From NCBI RefSeq assembly GCF_000425905.1, contig NZ_KE384474.1:63998-127997 (forward strand): DNA of 64,000 nt, given 5' to 3'. Below the pieces are notes generated by a model that saw only the letters and a list, made by a program, of their open reading frames with translations, was not told the origin of the DNA and searched no databases. Origin of the DNA: Lactobacillus psittaci DSM 15354. GTDB taxonomy: Bacteria > Bacillota > Bacilli > Lactobacillales > Lactobacillaceae. How positions within the stretch are numbered: the first letter of the stretch is position 1; every line of letters begins with the position of its first letter. Both the position numbers and the translations under genes were made by a program. Shown piece after piece: positions 46,184-55,194 of the stretch.

Positions 46184-49150
46184 ATGAAAAATAAAAAATT
46201 AAGAAGTATGCTAATCTCTGTTGGTACTATTATTGCTTTAGTACTAGCTGTTTGGGGAATTGGCACAGTCGTAATAAACAACTTGAAAGCTCAAGGCGTT
46301 GTTACTGATCAAGATATTCAAAGTACTTTGCAAGTGGGGATGGGAAACATTCTTCCAATTGCAATCGTATTAGGATTAATTATTGTATTAATCATAGTAT
46401 TTTGGAATCGGAGTAATAAATTCAACTTCTGGTTAAAGTGGGAATCATTTATTGTATTTCTAATTACCGTAGTTGTTTCAATTAACACTTTGCTTTTTGG
46501 CCCACTTCAAGGCTTAATGAATGCTAATAATTCTGGCATGGCAATTAAGCAGGTAAAAAAGAGCTTAGTTGCTAAGTCAGACAATCTTTCAAAACAAATC
46601 GTTAATGAAGGTTCGGTCTTACTTAAAAACGAAAATGATTACTTGCCAATCAAAGCCCAAAAGTTAAATGTCTTTGGATGGGCTTCAATTTCACCTATTT
46701 ATGGTGGTACAGGATCTGGACAGAGTAATAATCAAGGAGCAATTGATATTTATAAAAGTTTGAATAGTGCTGGCTTTAGAACTAATAATGAATTGAAAAA
46801 CTTTTATACTAAATATCAAAAGACAAGACCAGTTGGCGGAATGAATGATACTGATTGGTCTTTGCCTGAACCTAAAATTTCATCATATTCAAAGACAATG
46901 ATGAAAAAGGCTGAAAAATATTCTGATACTGCATTAGTAGTGATTACTCGTCCAGGTGGTGAAGGGACAGACTTACCAACTGATCCTAGTCATATTAAAG
47001 CTCCACAAAAGTATAATGGCCATAAAGACGATTGGAAAGGTGGTAAGAACTATCTAGAACTTACTACTACTGAACGTGGTATGCTTGATGTGGTTAACAA
47101 GAAGTTCAAGAATGTTGTTGTGTTAATTAACTCATCTAACGCAATGGAACTAGGCTTCTTAAAAGAATACAGTCATATTAAGGCTGCACTTTGGATGGCA
47201 GGTACTGGAACGAAAGGCTTTAGCGCCTTGGGTAAAATCTTAAAAGGTGAAGTTAACCCATCAGGTAGAACTTCAGATACTTATGTCTATGACTTAAAGA
47301 AGACACCTACTTACAACAATTGGGGCGCATTTGAATACACTGATAAATCTGCTGCCTTTAACCACTATGTGGAAAACATTTATGTTGGTTACAAGTATTG
47401 GGAAACTAAGTATACTAACGATAATTCTGGCTATGAAAAAGCTGTTCAATTCCCATTTGGCTACGGCTTGTCTTACACCAAGTTTGAACAAAAGATGAGC
47501 AACTTAAGCAAGGGTAAGAATGGTAACTTTAGCTTTGACGTTACTGTAAAGAACACCGGTAAGCGTGCAGGTAAGGATGTTGTTGAAGCTTACTTCACTG
47601 CTCCATACACTAATGGCGGAATTGAAAAATCAGCAACTAATTTGCTTGATTTTGCTAAAACTAAGAACTTAAAGCCAGGTCAAAGTCAAAAGCTTCACTT
47701 TAGCTTTAACCAAGCACAAATGGCTTCATATGATAGCTCAAATGGTGGTGCATACGTTCTTGATCCTGGTCAATACCAAATTCAAATCAAGAAGAATGCT
47801 CACGATGTAATTGATAGTCAAAACTTATCAATTGGTAATAAGATAACTTATAATGCAAATAACAAGCGTCCTGGGGATGTTGTTGCTGCAAGTAACCACT
47901 TCCAATACGCTCAAGATGATGGTAGTCACTTTACTTACTTAAGTAGAAAAGATAACTTCGCTAACTACAATGAAGCTACTAAAGCTCCAGGTAAGATTAG
48001 TCTTCCAGCATCATTGCAAAAATCAGCAACTATTACCACTAGTTACAAAGAACCAAGGGCAACGGGGAAGATGCCTACACAAGGACAAAATACTGGCCTG
48101 ACCTTATCTGACCTTAGAGGTAAGCGCTATAACGATCCTAAGTGGGAGAAGCTCTTGAATCAAATGACCATTGACGATATGAATAATCTAATTGCGTATG
48201 GTGGTTATCAAACCTTCCCAATTAAGTCTATTGGTAAAGTTGGTACTTTAGACTTTGATGGTCCTGCAGGTTTTTCAAGTTTCTTTGCTAAGAACTTAAA
48301 CACTACTGGATTCCCATCAGCAACAATGATTGCTTCAACTTGGAACAAAGATCTCGCTAAAAAGCGTGGCGAATTAGTTGGTAAGCAAGGTAATCAAGCA
48401 GGTATCACCGGTTGGTACGGCCCAGCAATGAATATTCACAGAAGCGCCTTTGGTGGACGTAACTTTGAATACTACTCAGAAGACCCAACTCTAGCTGCTA
48501 ATATGGCTGCTAACGAAATTAAAGGTGCACAAAAGTATGGCGTATACGCTTATATGAAGCACTTCGCTATGAATAACGCTGAAACTAATCGGAATTACAT
48601 GAGTATGAAGACTAAATCAATGTCTTCAGACATGGAATGGAATACTGAACAAGCAATTCGTGAAATTTATCTCCGTCCATTTGAAGCAGCAGTTAAGACT
48701 GGTGGTACGCGGGCAGTTATGTCAGCCTTCACTATGATTGGTAACCGCTGGAGCGGTGCTAATGATGCCTTGTTAAACAAGACCTTAAGAAATGAATGGG
48801 GCTTCAAAGGTTTTGTTGAGACTGACTATTATGTACCAGGAACTATGGATGCAACGCAATCAATCTTAAACGGTGGTAACTTAATGCTTTCAACTAATGG
48901 TGTTGGTGCTAAAGTTAAATACACTAATAACCCAACTGTTGTTAGAGCTATGAGAAAGGCTTCAAAGGGTATCCTTTACTCAGTAGTTAACTCAAATGCT
49001 TATGCAAGTGCTAACTACAAGAAGGGGCAAAGTGTAATGTGGCCATATCAAAAACAACTTGTTAACATCACAATTGGTGCTGCAGTTGTAATCGCTGCCT
49101 TACAAGTATTAGCAATTTATTTATACAGAAGAAAATACATGGTAAAATAA
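46184..49150 (+). CDS. Membrane-anchored GH3 protein with reversed domain order
   Basis: A 988-residue GH3-type protein. The N-terminus has two membrane helices (about 10-32 and 52-72, with a third hydrophobic stretch near 85-105). Then come a GH3 C-terminal domain (KQIVNEGSVLLKNENDYLP to FPFGYGLSYT), a fibronectin III-like domain, and only afterwards the GH3 barrel (from about 640) with KHF and the nucleophile position D881 in FVETDYY. A last membrane helix ends in RRKYMVK. This is the reverse of the usual GH3 order. ATG 46184 has AAAGAGG at good spacing; ATGs at 46130 and 46178 do not. Confidence 0.85.
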   Translation: MKNKKLRSMLISVGTIIALVLAVWGIGTVVINNLKAQGVVTDQDIQSTLQVGMGNILPIAIVLGLIIVLIIVFWNRSNKFNFWLKWESFIVFLITVVVSINTLLFGPLQGLMNANNSGMAIKQVKKSLVAKSDNLSKQIVNEGSVLLKNENDYLPIKAQKLNVFGWASISPIYGGTGSGQSNNQGAIDIYKSLNSAGFRTNNELKNFYTKYQKTRPVGGMNDTDWSLPEPKISSYSKTMMKKAEKYSDTALVVITRPGGEGTDLPTDPSHIKAPQKYNGHKDDWKGGKNYLELTTTERGMLDVVNKKFKNVVVLINSSNAMELGFLKEYSHIKAALWMAGTGTKGFSALGKILKGEVNPSGRTSDTYVYDLKKTPTYNNWGAFEYTDKSAAFNHYVENIYVGYKYWETKYTNDNSGYEKAVQFPFGYGLSYTKFEQKMSNLSKGKNGNFSFDVTVKNTGKRAGKDVVEAYFTAPYTNGGIEKSATNLLDFAKTKNLKPGQSQKLHFSFNQAQMASYDSSNGGAYVLDPGQYQIQIKKNAHDVIDSQNLSIGNKITYNANNKRPGDVVAASNHFQYAQDDGSHFTYLSRKDNFANYNEATKAPGKISLPASLQKSATITTSYKEPRATGKMPTQGQNTGLTLSDLRGKRYNDPKWEKLLNQMTIDDMNNLIAYGGYQTFPIKSIGKVGTLDFDGPAGFSSFFAKNLNTTGFPSATMIASTWNKDLAKKRGELVGKQGNQAGITGWYGPAMNIHRSAFGGRNFEYYSEDPTLAANMAANEIKGAQKYGVYAYMKHFAMNNAETNRNYMSMKTKSMSSDMEWNTEQAIREIYLRPFEAAVKTGGTRAVMSAFTMIGNRWSGANDALLNKTLRNEWGFKGFVETDYYVPGTMDATQSILNGGNLMLSTNGVGAKVKYTNNPTVVRAMRKASKGILYSVVNSNAYASANYKKGQSVMWPYQKQLVNITIGAAVVIAALQVLAIYLYRRKYMVK

Positions 49151-49165
49151 AAATATGTAAATTCT

Positions 49166-49200
49166 AAAAGCATCTCGCGCTAAACGGGGTGCTTTTTCTT
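49166..49200 (+). terminator. Terminator of the membrane GH3 gene
   Basis: A stem AAAGCATC-TCG/CGGGG-TGCTTT (about 49168-49194) with one or two wobble pairs is followed by a T-run. It separates the GH3 gene from the ROK gene, though readthrough is possible. Confidence 0.75.
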
Positions 49201-49220
49201 AGAAAGATTTGGAGATAAAA

Positions 49221-50141
49221 ATGAAGCAATATTTAGTTTTCGATATCGGTGGTACTAACTTAAAGTATGCCATGCTTGATGCAGCCGGTAATATCGTAGA
49301 AAAGAATAAAAAGCCAACTGTTAAGACCGGCTTGCAAGAATTTTTGAACGAAATGTATGAAATCGCTGATTCATACGCAGGCAAGTTCAAGGGGATTGCA
49401 ATTTCTTGTCCTGGTAAAATTGATGTGGATAACAAGATTATTCACTTTGGTGGTAGTTTGCCATTTTTAGATGGTGTAAATGTCCAAAAGTTATTCGGTG
49501 ACAAGTACCAAGTTCCGGTTAGTGTTGAAAATGATGGTAAGGCTGCTGCACTTGCTGAAATGTGGCTTGGTGCCTTGAAGGATGTTGTTAGTGGTGAAAT
49601 GCTAACTTTAGGTTCTGAAGTTGGTGGTGGGATTGTTGTTGGTGGACAATTGATTCACGGTGCTCACTTCCAAGCTGGTGAACTTAGCTTTATGCGTTAT
49701 GACATGAATTGTGATGACTGGAGCGGTTTTACTGGTCAAAAGGGTTCTGCAGTTAACATGATTAAGCGTGTGAATGAAGCTTTAGGTAATAGTGACTTAG
49801 AAGATGGTCAAAAGGCCTTTGAAGCAATTAATGCTGGGGATAAAACTGCAATGGCAATCTTTACTGACTACTGTCGTGACGTTGCAAATATTATCTTGTC
49901 AGTTCAAGCCGTAGTTGATGGCGCTAAGGTAGTTATTGCTGGTGGGATTAGTGCCCAAGAAATTGTGATTAAGACAATTAATGAACAATATGATTTCTTA
50001 GCTAAGAAGTTCTACCGTGTTGGTAATGAATTGACCAAGCCTGAAATCGTGCGTGCACAGTTTGAAAACGATGCCAACATTTTTGGTGCACTTTACGCTT
50101 TGCTTCTTGATGTTAACGGTCAAAGTGACGAAGCAAAATAA
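49221..50141 (+). CDS. ROK family sugar kinase
   Basis: A 306-residue ROK protein with no helix-turn-helix, so an enzyme rather than a repressor. The ATP-binding DIGGTNLKYA is at 8-17, and SVENDGKAAALAE and GSEVGGGIVVGGQLIHGAHFQAGE follow. The usual ROK zinc motif CxCGxxGC is absent. ATG 49221 sits seven bases after GGAG. It may phosphorylate glucose or another sugar freed by the GH3 enzymes of this locus. Confidence 0.87.
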   Translation: MKQYLVFDIGGTNLKYAMLDAAGNIVEKNKKPTVKTGLQEFLNEMYEIADSYAGKFKGIAISCPGKIDVDNKIIHFGGSLPFLDGVNVQKLFGDKYQVPVSVENDGKAAALAEMWLGALKDVVSGEMLTLGSEVGGGIVVGGQLIHGAHFQAGELSFMRYDMNCDDWSGFTGQKGSAVNMIKRVNEALGNSDLEDGQKAFEAINAGDKTAMAIFTDYCRDVANIILSVQAVVDGAKVVIAGGISAQEIVIKTINEQYDFLAKKFYRVGNELTKPEIVRAQFENDANIFGALYALLLDVNGQSDEAK

Positions 50142-50154
50142 TGATAAATAAAGC

Positions 50155-50183
50155 TTGACATTTACCTTGGAAGTTGGTAGATT
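50155..50183 (+). promoter_or_regulatory. Promoter of rplJ-rplL
   Basis: TTGACA (50155-50160), 17 bases and TAGATT (50178-50183) form a strong promoter. The transcript would begin near 50190, at the start of the L10 leader. Confidence 0.8.
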
Positions 50184-50191
50184 AGATAGAG

Positions 50192-50301
50192 TAAATTCTA
50201 CCTAAGACTCGGGTGACGAATAGACGTCTCAAAATCCCGCCGAGGCCAGAAGATAATGTTGAGTTCAAAGCTCCATGTCTCTTGGCATGGAGCTTTTTTA
50301 G
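50192..50301 (+). promoter_or_regulatory. L10 leader with intrinsic terminator
   Basis: A 150-base untranslated leader precedes rplJ. It has the GC-rich segment and closing AGAAGATAATG region expected of the Firmicute L10 leader, followed by an 11-pair hairpin AAAGCTCCATG/CATGGAGCTTT with a T-run (50268-50298). In this family excess L10-L12 complex binds the leader and promotes termination. A frame stays open through this leader but is not coding. Confidence 0.8.
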
Positions 50302-50341
50302 GCCTTATAGAATTTATATAAATCTCATGGAGGTGAATCAC

Positions 50342-50845
50342 TTGAGTAAAGCTGCTATTGCTGCAAAAGAAAAGTTGGTTGATGCTTTTGCTGAAGAACT
50401 TAAGGCTGCTAAGGCTATCTTGGTAATTGACTACTTAGGTCTTACTGTTGATGAAGTTACTAACATGCGTAAGGAACTTCGTGATAACGATGTTAAGATG
50501 AAGGTTATCAAGAACACTTACTTAAGACGTGCTGCTAAGAAGGCTGGTATCGAAGGTTTAGAAGATACTTTCGTAGGTCCTACTGCTGTTATCTACACTG
50601 ATAACGCTGATGACGTTACTGAACCAGCTAGAATCGTTTCTAAATACGAAGACGACTTTGATGTAATTAACATCAAGGGTGGTATGCTTGAAGGTAAGCT
50701 TACTTCTAAGGAAGAAATCAAGCAACTCGCTTCTATTCCAGGTCGCGAAGGATTGCTTTCAATGCTTGTTTCTGTATTGCAAGCTCCTGTGCGTGACTTC
50801 GCTTACGCCGTTAAGGCTGTTGCTGAATCTAAGGACGAAGACTAA
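50342..50845 (+). CDS. rplJ: 50S ribosomal protein L10
   Basis: L10 of 167 residues, base of the L7/L12 stalk. It starts at TTG 50342 (SKAAIAAKEKLVDAF follows), eight bases after GGAGGTG. Conserved pieces are DYLGLTVDEVTNMRKELR and the C-terminal helix that binds L12 dimers. The longer upstream frame is rejected because it crosses the leader terminator. Confidence 0.95.
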   Translation: MSKAAIAAKEKLVDAFAEELKAAKAILVIDYLGLTVDEVTNMRKELRDNDVKMKVIKNTYLRRAAKKAGIEGLEDTFVGPTAVIYTDNADDVTEPARIVSKYEDDFDVINIKGGMLEGKLTSKEEIKQLASIPGREGLLSMLVSVLQAPVRDFAYAVKAVAESKDED

Positions 50846-50912
50846 GATTCAGATTTGTAATTATTGTAAATTGTATTTAATTTCTAATATCTAAATTTCG
50901 GAGGATACTTAA

Positions 50913-51275
50913 ATGGCTTTAGATACTGAAAAGATTATTGAAGAATTAAAGGGTGCTACTATCCTTGAATTAAACGACTTAGTAAAAGCTATCGAAGAAG
51001 AATTTGACGTTACTGCTGCTGCACCAGTTGCTGCTGCAGGTGCTGCTGCAGGTGCTGCTGCTAAGACTGAATTCGATGTTGAATTGACTGAAGCAGGTCA
51101 AGAAAAGGTTAAGGTTATCAAGGCAGTTCGTGAAATCACTGGTCTTGGCCTTAAGGATTCTAAGGACCTTGTTGATGGCGCACCTAAGGTTATCAAGGAA
51201 GGCGTTTCAGAAGACGAAGCTAACGACATCAAGGCTAAGCTTGAAGAAGTTGGCGCAACTGTTACTGTTAAGTAA
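50913..51275 (+). CDS. rplL: 50S ribosomal protein L7/L12
   Basis: L12 of 120 residues: an N-terminal dimerisation domain, an Ala-rich hinge (residues 34-50) and the C-terminal factor-binding domain with [23 protein letters not shown]. It recruits translation GTPases. It lies 67 bases after rplJ and ends at a terminator. Confidence 0.97.
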   Translation: MALDTEKIIEELKGATILELNDLVKAIEEEFDVTAAAPVAAAGAAAGAAAKTEFDVELTEAGQEKVKVIKAVREITGLGLKDSKDLVDGAPKVIKEGVSEDEANDIKAKLEEVGATVTVK

Positions 51276-51294
51276 TTTCGCCTTTATATTAAAG

Positions 51295-51330
51295 GAAGAC
51301 AATCTACTTTATGTGGATTGTCTTTTTTTT
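51295..51330 (+). terminator. Terminator of rplJ-rplL
   Basis: The stem AGACAATC/GATTGTCT (from 51297 to 51323, extended by wobble pairs) is followed by TTTTTTTT. Confidence 0.9.
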
Positions 51331-51348
51331 GCTTATTTTTGTTATAAT
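51318..51348 (+). promoter_or_regulatory. Promoter of the methyltransferase gene
   Basis: TATAAT (51343-51348) has TTGTCT (51318-51323) 19 bases upstream, inside the arm of the preceding terminator. It lies 23 bases before the ATG. Confidence 0.5.
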
Positions 51349-51370
51349 CTTACTAGAAGCGAGGAAAGAT

Positions 51371-51970
51371 ATGGCAGAACAATATTTTACTGAAAATCCC
51401 AATGTTGAACATGACTTGAAAATAGTTGACTATCACTTAGATGGTATTGATTTGAAATTAACGACTGATGCTGGCGTCTTTTCGAAGAATCGAGTAGATT
51501 ATGGCAGTGGCGTTTTGATTCGAAATATGTTGGCAGAAAATCCTGTGGCTGGTGATATTTTAGATGTTGGTTGTGGCTACGGTCCAATTGGCCTTTTTGC
51601 TGCGAAAAAGTGGCAGCAGCGTCAAGTGGACATGGTTGATGTTAATGAACGGGCAATGGATTTGGCTAGAAAAAATGCTGAAGTTAATGGTGTAAGTAAC
51701 GTTAACATTTTTGCTTCCAATGTGTATGAAAATGTTAAAGGTAGTTATGCTATGATTTTGACGAACCCACCAATTAGAGCTGGTAAGAGCGTGGTAAGCG
51801 AGATTTTGGCTAAGAGTGCTGATCATTTGCTTGCTGGTGGTGAGTTACTAGTTGTGATTCAGAAAAAGCAAGGAGCTCCTAGTGCTAAGAAGTTGATGGA
51901 AGCTACTTTTGGTAATTGTGAAATCCTTGAAAGAGATAAGGGATACTACATTTTAAAGAGTGTAAAATAA
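51371..51970 (+). CDS. Class I methyltransferase, RsmC-like (16S rRNA G1207)
   Basis: A 199-residue SAM-dependent methyltransferase of the single-domain RsmC type that often follows rplL in Firmicutes (YbxB position). Motif I is DVGCGYGPIG near 63 and the catalytic NPP motif is LTNPPIRAGK near 136. ATG 51371 with GAGGAAAG upstream is chosen; a frame opening at 51311 would begin inside the terminator. The target guanine is inferred from the family. Confidence 0.85.
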   Translation: MAEQYFTENPNVEHDLKIVDYHLDGIDLKLTTDAGVFSKNRVDYGSGVLIRNMLAENPVAGDILDVGCGYGPIGLFAAKKWQQRQVDMVDVNERAMDLARKNAEVNGVSNVNIFASNVYENVKGSYAMILTNPPIRAGKSVVSEILAKSADHLLAGGELLVVIQKKQGAPSAKKLMEATFGNCEILERDKGYYILKSVK

Positions 51971-51994
51971 AAAAGCCGCAGAAGCGGCTTTTAG
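51968..51994. terminator. Bidirectional terminator
   Basis: The stem AAGCCGC/GCGGCTT is flanked by A's and T's, between the methyltransferase gene and the converging hypothetical gene. Confidence 0.88.
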
Positions 51995-51995
51995 T

Positions 51996-52295
51996 TTACT
52001 TATACATGATTAAGGTATGGAATCCTTCCATATCTCCTAAGAGGCCTAGATTTTTTAAGGAATCAAATTTGATATCGACAATTTCATAACCGTCATCTTG
52101 TAAGTGATTGATGATAGTTCCAACCTGTTCGGTGTATTTGGTTTCAACACCAAAGTTTAGGTTGTTTAAAAACTTGCTAAAGCTGTTAATCATTACGATG
52201 TGAACTTTGCCATCTTGTGCAACTAGTTGCGGCTTAACTTCTTTTTCGTAGAGATTAGCACCACTTTGTTTACGTGAGTTTGATAAAAATCCCAT
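51996..52295 (-). CDS. Hypothetical cytosolic protein (99 aa)
   Basis: A 99-residue protein of no recognised family, predicted alpha/beta. It has a mid-protein helix FSKFLNNLNFGVETKY and a C-terminal DDGYEIVDIKF ... GFHTLIMYK that suggests a small ferredoxin-like fold. ATG 52295 is used because the GTG at 52304 lies inside the GAGGTGG ribosome binding site. It stands alone, opposite in direction to tadA. Confidence 0.7.
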   Translation of the reverse strand: MGFLSNSRKQSGANLYEKEVKPQLVAQDGKVHIVMINSFSKFLNNLNFGVETKYTEQVGTIINHLQDDGYEIVDIKFDSLKNLGLLGDMEGFHTLIMYK

Positions 52296-52385
52296 TACTG
52301 CCACCTCATAATCGAAATTTATAATATATAAGCAATAATAGCTTATGAATGATTTTTTGACAATGGAATTTAGAAAGGACTAACT

Positions 52386-52919
52386 ATGTTTTCGAGTGAA
52401 GAAAAAAAGCATTACATGACACTTGCTTTTGATGAGGCTAAAAAGGCCGAAGAACAAGACGAAGTGCCAATTGGTGCAATTGTGGTTGATCCCGATGGTA
52501 AGGTGATTGGGCGCGGTTATAACCGGCGCGAGCTTGATAATATCGCTACCCACCATGCCGAAATTTTGGCCATTAATGAAGCTTGTCAAAATTTGAATTC
52601 TTGGCGCCTAATTGACTGCAGCTTGTTTGTTACTTTAGAGCCTTGTGCAATGTGCGCCGGTGCAATTATCAATGCCCGGCTAAAAGCAGTTTACTATGGC
52701 GCACCTGATCATAAGGCTGGAGCTAGTGGCAGTGTGGTTGACTTGTTTAAAGTTGAGAAGTTTAATCACCATCCTCAGGTTGTCCCTGGACTTTTTAGAG
52801 AACAAGCTGGTCAAATGCTAACTAACTTTTTTAGGGCGATTCGGGCCAAGCAAAAGGCAAAAAAAGCCCAAGAAAAAGCAGATGATGCTAGCCAAAATGA
52901 CGAAAATAAGTTATCATAG
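52386..52919 (+). CDS. tadA: tRNA-specific adenosine deaminase
   Basis: Converts A34 to inosine in tRNA-Arg(ACG). The zinc/catalytic motifs are H57-A58-E59 (THHAEILAIN) and C87-x2-C90 (EPCAMCAG). The C-terminus (about 150-177) is a Lys/Ala-rich tail longer than needed. It precedes the SRP RNA and dnaX, a common Firmicute order. Confidence 0.95.
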   Translation: MFSSEEKKHYMTLAFDEAKKAEEQDEVPIGAIVVDPDGKVIGRGYNRRELDNIATHHAEILAINEACQNLNSWRLIDCSLFVTLEPCAMCAGAIINARLKAVYYGAPDHKAGASGSVVDLFKVEKFNHHPQVVPGLFREQAGQMLTNFFRAIRAKQKAKKAQEKADDASQNDENKLS

Positions 52920-52920
52920 T

Positions 52921-53000
52921 TTACGGGCAATGTTTGACTTTTGAACCGTGTCAGGACCGGAAGGTAGCAGCACTAAGATTGTTCAGGCATGTGCCTTTTA
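52921..53000 (+). ncRNA. ffs: Signal recognition particle RNA (small bacterial type)
   Basis: The universally conserved SRP apical loop is visible as GTGTCAGGACCGGAAGGTAGCAGCACTAAG (52949 onward, shown by its core GGACCGGAAGGTAGCAGC). The ends GGGCA (52925-52929) and TGCCT (52992-52996) pair to close a single long hairpin. It lies between tadA and dnaX, its usual place in lactobacilli. Exact ends are uncertain by several bases. Confidence 0.9.
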
Positions 53001-53012
53001 TTAGATAATTAA

Positions 53013-53048
53013 CAAGCTCCTAGCAGCACTAGCTAGGAGTTTTTTTAC
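53013..53048 (+). terminator. Terminator of the SRP RNA gene
   Basis: The stem CTCCTAGC/GCTAGGAG around the loop AGCACTA is followed by seven T's. Confidence 0.9.
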
Positions 53049-53062
53049 TAAAGGAGTAAAAG

Positions 53063-54838
53063 ATGGCTTATCAAGCGCTATACCGTAAGTGGCGGCCACG
53101 GACTTTTGCAAGTGTCGTCGGTCAAGAAGCTATTACCGATACTCTAAAAAATGCAATTATTCGGAAGACTGTTTCCCACGCATTCTTGTTTGCAGGGCCA
53201 AGAGGGACTGGTAAGACTTCTTGTGCAAAGATTTTTGCCAAGGCCTTGAATTGTACTAATTTGCAAGATGGTGAACCCTGCAATGAATGTGAGAATTGTA
53301 AGAGTGCAGATTTAGGCTCGATGCCTGATATCATCGAAATTGATGCCGCTTCTAACAACGGGGTTGATGAGATTCGGGAGATTCGAGATAAGGTAAAGTA
53401 CGCCCCAACTCAAGGTAAATATAAAGTATATATTATTGACGAAGTTCATATGCTTTCAATCGGAGCCTTCAATGCCTTACTGAAAACATTAGAAGAGCCG
53501 CCTGAGCATGTGGTTTTCATTTTAGCAACAACTGAACTGCAAAAGGTTCCAGCAACAATTATTTCCAGAACTCAGCGTTATAACTTTAAGCGGATTACGC
53601 AGGCTGACTTAATTAAGCGGATGGAATATATCCTGGATCAAGAGCAGATTCCATATGAAGAAAAGGCCCTTGAAGTTATTGCTCAAGTAGCTGATGGTGG
53701 GATGCGGGATTCGCTCAGTATTTTGGACCAGCTCCTCAGTTTTGAAAAGGGGAAGGTTGAGTATCAAGATGCCCTTGATATTACCGGATTTGCTGCTAGA
53801 GAGCAGACTGAACAGCTTTTATTAGATTTATTAACTAAGAAAACGCAAGCTGCTTTAGAGTTAAGTCGCAACTTACTGAAAGCTGGAGCAACAGCTAAAA
53901 ATATTTTGTCAGAGTTGATAGATTTAACTACTCAGACAGTATTAGTTTTGAAAGCTGGACAAAAGAGTAAGTTTTTAACGGCAGACTTTACAGTGCAAGT
54001 TAAAGATGTAGATGAAAAGAGCTTCTTCCAGCTGATTACGGCAGCTAATGAAGCTTTGAATGACTTACGCTATACCAATCAAGAACAAATTGCTTTAGAC
54101 GTTTTTATTGTTAAGACTAGTCAAGAGCCAAGTACTGCAGCAGTAACTAATAGTGAAACTGCTAATGGCAATGTTTCTCAATTAGAAATAAAAATTAAGA
54201 ATTTGACTGAACAATTAGCTAATTTAAGTCAAAAAGTCAATAACTTACGTCCTGGAATTAGTTCACAACAAGTCTTTCAAATTGATGATGCACCTAAAGT
54301 TAAGAAAGCTAAACAGTCAGAAAAGCCTGCACCTAAACCAGTTAAGAAGAAAAGAGTTAATAATGAACTCAATAAAAAGGCTGTCTATGCAGTTTTAGAA
54401 AAGGCGACTAGGAAAGACTTAGAAGCAATTCGGGATGTTTGGCCAGATTTACAATCTGTTTTAGGAGTCTCACAAAGGGCATTGCTTGATGTACTTGAAC
54501 CAGTTGCTGCAAGTAGTGATAAGGTAGTAATGAAGTGTAAGTATGCCTTATGGTTTGAAAAGACCAGCTCAGATACTGATTTAATGCAATTATTAACCAG
54601 TAATCTCTCCAAGTTCTTAAAGCATGATTTAGAAATTGTGTTAGTACCCGATAATGACTGGCTCAGTGTGAGAAAAGAATTCTTAAGTAAGCATAAAGAT
54701 GAAATCTTACGTCGGCAAAAAGAAAATAAGGCTGAAATCGAATTAGACGATAGCGATAAAGAAGATGAAGCTGCAAAAAAAGTTGTTGATAAGGCCAAAG
54801 AATTCTTCGGAGAGGATATAATAAACATTAAAGACTAA
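53063..54838 (+). CDS. dnaX: DNA polymerase III subunits gamma and tau
   Basis: Clamp-loader ATPase, 591 residues. Walker A is GPRGTGKTS (45-53), zinc ligands are C64, C73, C76 and C79, and DEVHML and the sensor-1 region follow. The C-terminal third is the tau-specific part: a coiled coil ([21 protein letters not shown]) and a Lys-rich linker. It heads the replication/repair set dnaX-ebfC-recR-yaaL. Whether a short gamma form is made by frameshifting was not resolved. Confidence 0.96.
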   Translation: MAYQALYRKWRPRTFASVVGQEAITDTLKNAIIRKTVSHAFLFAGPRGTGKTSCAKIFAKALNCTNLQDGEPCNECENCKSADLGSMPDIIEIDAASNNGVDEIREIRDKVKYAPTQGKYKVYIIDEVHMLSIGAFNALLKTLEEPPEHVVFILATTELQKVPATIISRTQRYNFKRITQADLIKRMEYILDQEQIPYEEKALEVIAQVADGGMRDSLSILDQLLSFEKGKVEYQDALDITGFAAREQTEQLLLDLLTKKTQAALELSRNLLKAGATAKNILSELIDLTTQTVLVLKAGQKSKFLTADFTVQVKDVDEKSFFQLITAANEALNDLRYTNQEQIALDVFIVKTSQEPSTAAVTNSETANGNVSQLEIKIKNLTEQLANLSQKVNNLRPGISSQQVFQIDDAPKVKKAKQSEKPAPKPVKKKRVNNELNKKAVYAVLEKATRKDLEAIRDVWPDLQSVLGVSQRALLDVLEPVAASSDKVVMKCKYALWFEKTSSDTDLMQLLTSNLSKFLKHDLEIVLVPDNDWLSVRKEFLSKHKDEILRRQKENKAEIELDDSDKEDEAAKKVVDKAKEFFGEDIINIKD

Positions 54839-54864
54839 TAAATAATCAAAGTGAGGTAATAATT

Positions 54865-55194
54865 ATGGGAAAAAGACCTAGTTTTGGTGGCATGGGTGGA
54901 ATGAACATGCAACAAATGATGAAGCAAGCTAAGAAGTTGCAAGCTCAAATGCAAGAAGAACAAGCAAATATCACAGCTCAAGACTTTGTAGGTAAGTCTG
55001 CAGATGATATTGTAATTGCCACTTTTTCTGGCGATAGAAAGTTAAAGGATATTCAAATTAAGCCTGAAGCTATCGATCCGGATGACCCAGATATGTTGCA
55101 AGATTTAATCATTGATGCGGTAAACAAGGCTTTAGCGGAAATTGACCAAGCTACTCAGGCAGGTTTAGGTAAGTACACCAAGGGGTTATTTTAA
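54865..55194 (+). CDS. ebfC: YbaB/EbfC family nucleoid-associated protein
   Basis: A 109-residue DNA-binding protein that forms dimers. It has the Met/Gly-rich N-terminus, the helix [16 protein letters not shown], and the conserved [27 protein letters not shown] core. Its position between dnaX and recR is conserved across bacteria. Its stop overlaps the recR ATG (TAATG). Confidence 0.95.
   Translation: MGKRPSFGGMGGMNMQQMMKQAKKLQAQMQEEQANITAQDFVGKSADDIVIATFSGDRKLKDIQIKPEAIDPDDPDMLQDLIIDAVNKALAEIDQATQAGLGKYTKGLF

Noticed and set aside
50213-50341. Upstream extension of rplJ
   Set aside because: The frame runs through the L10 leader and its terminator hairpin, and the strong GGAGGTG site directs initiation to TTG 50342.
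51311-51370. Hydrophobic N-terminal extension of the methyltransferase
   Set aside because: It lies inside the rplL terminator and over the gene's own promoter; GAGGAAAG fits ATG 51371.
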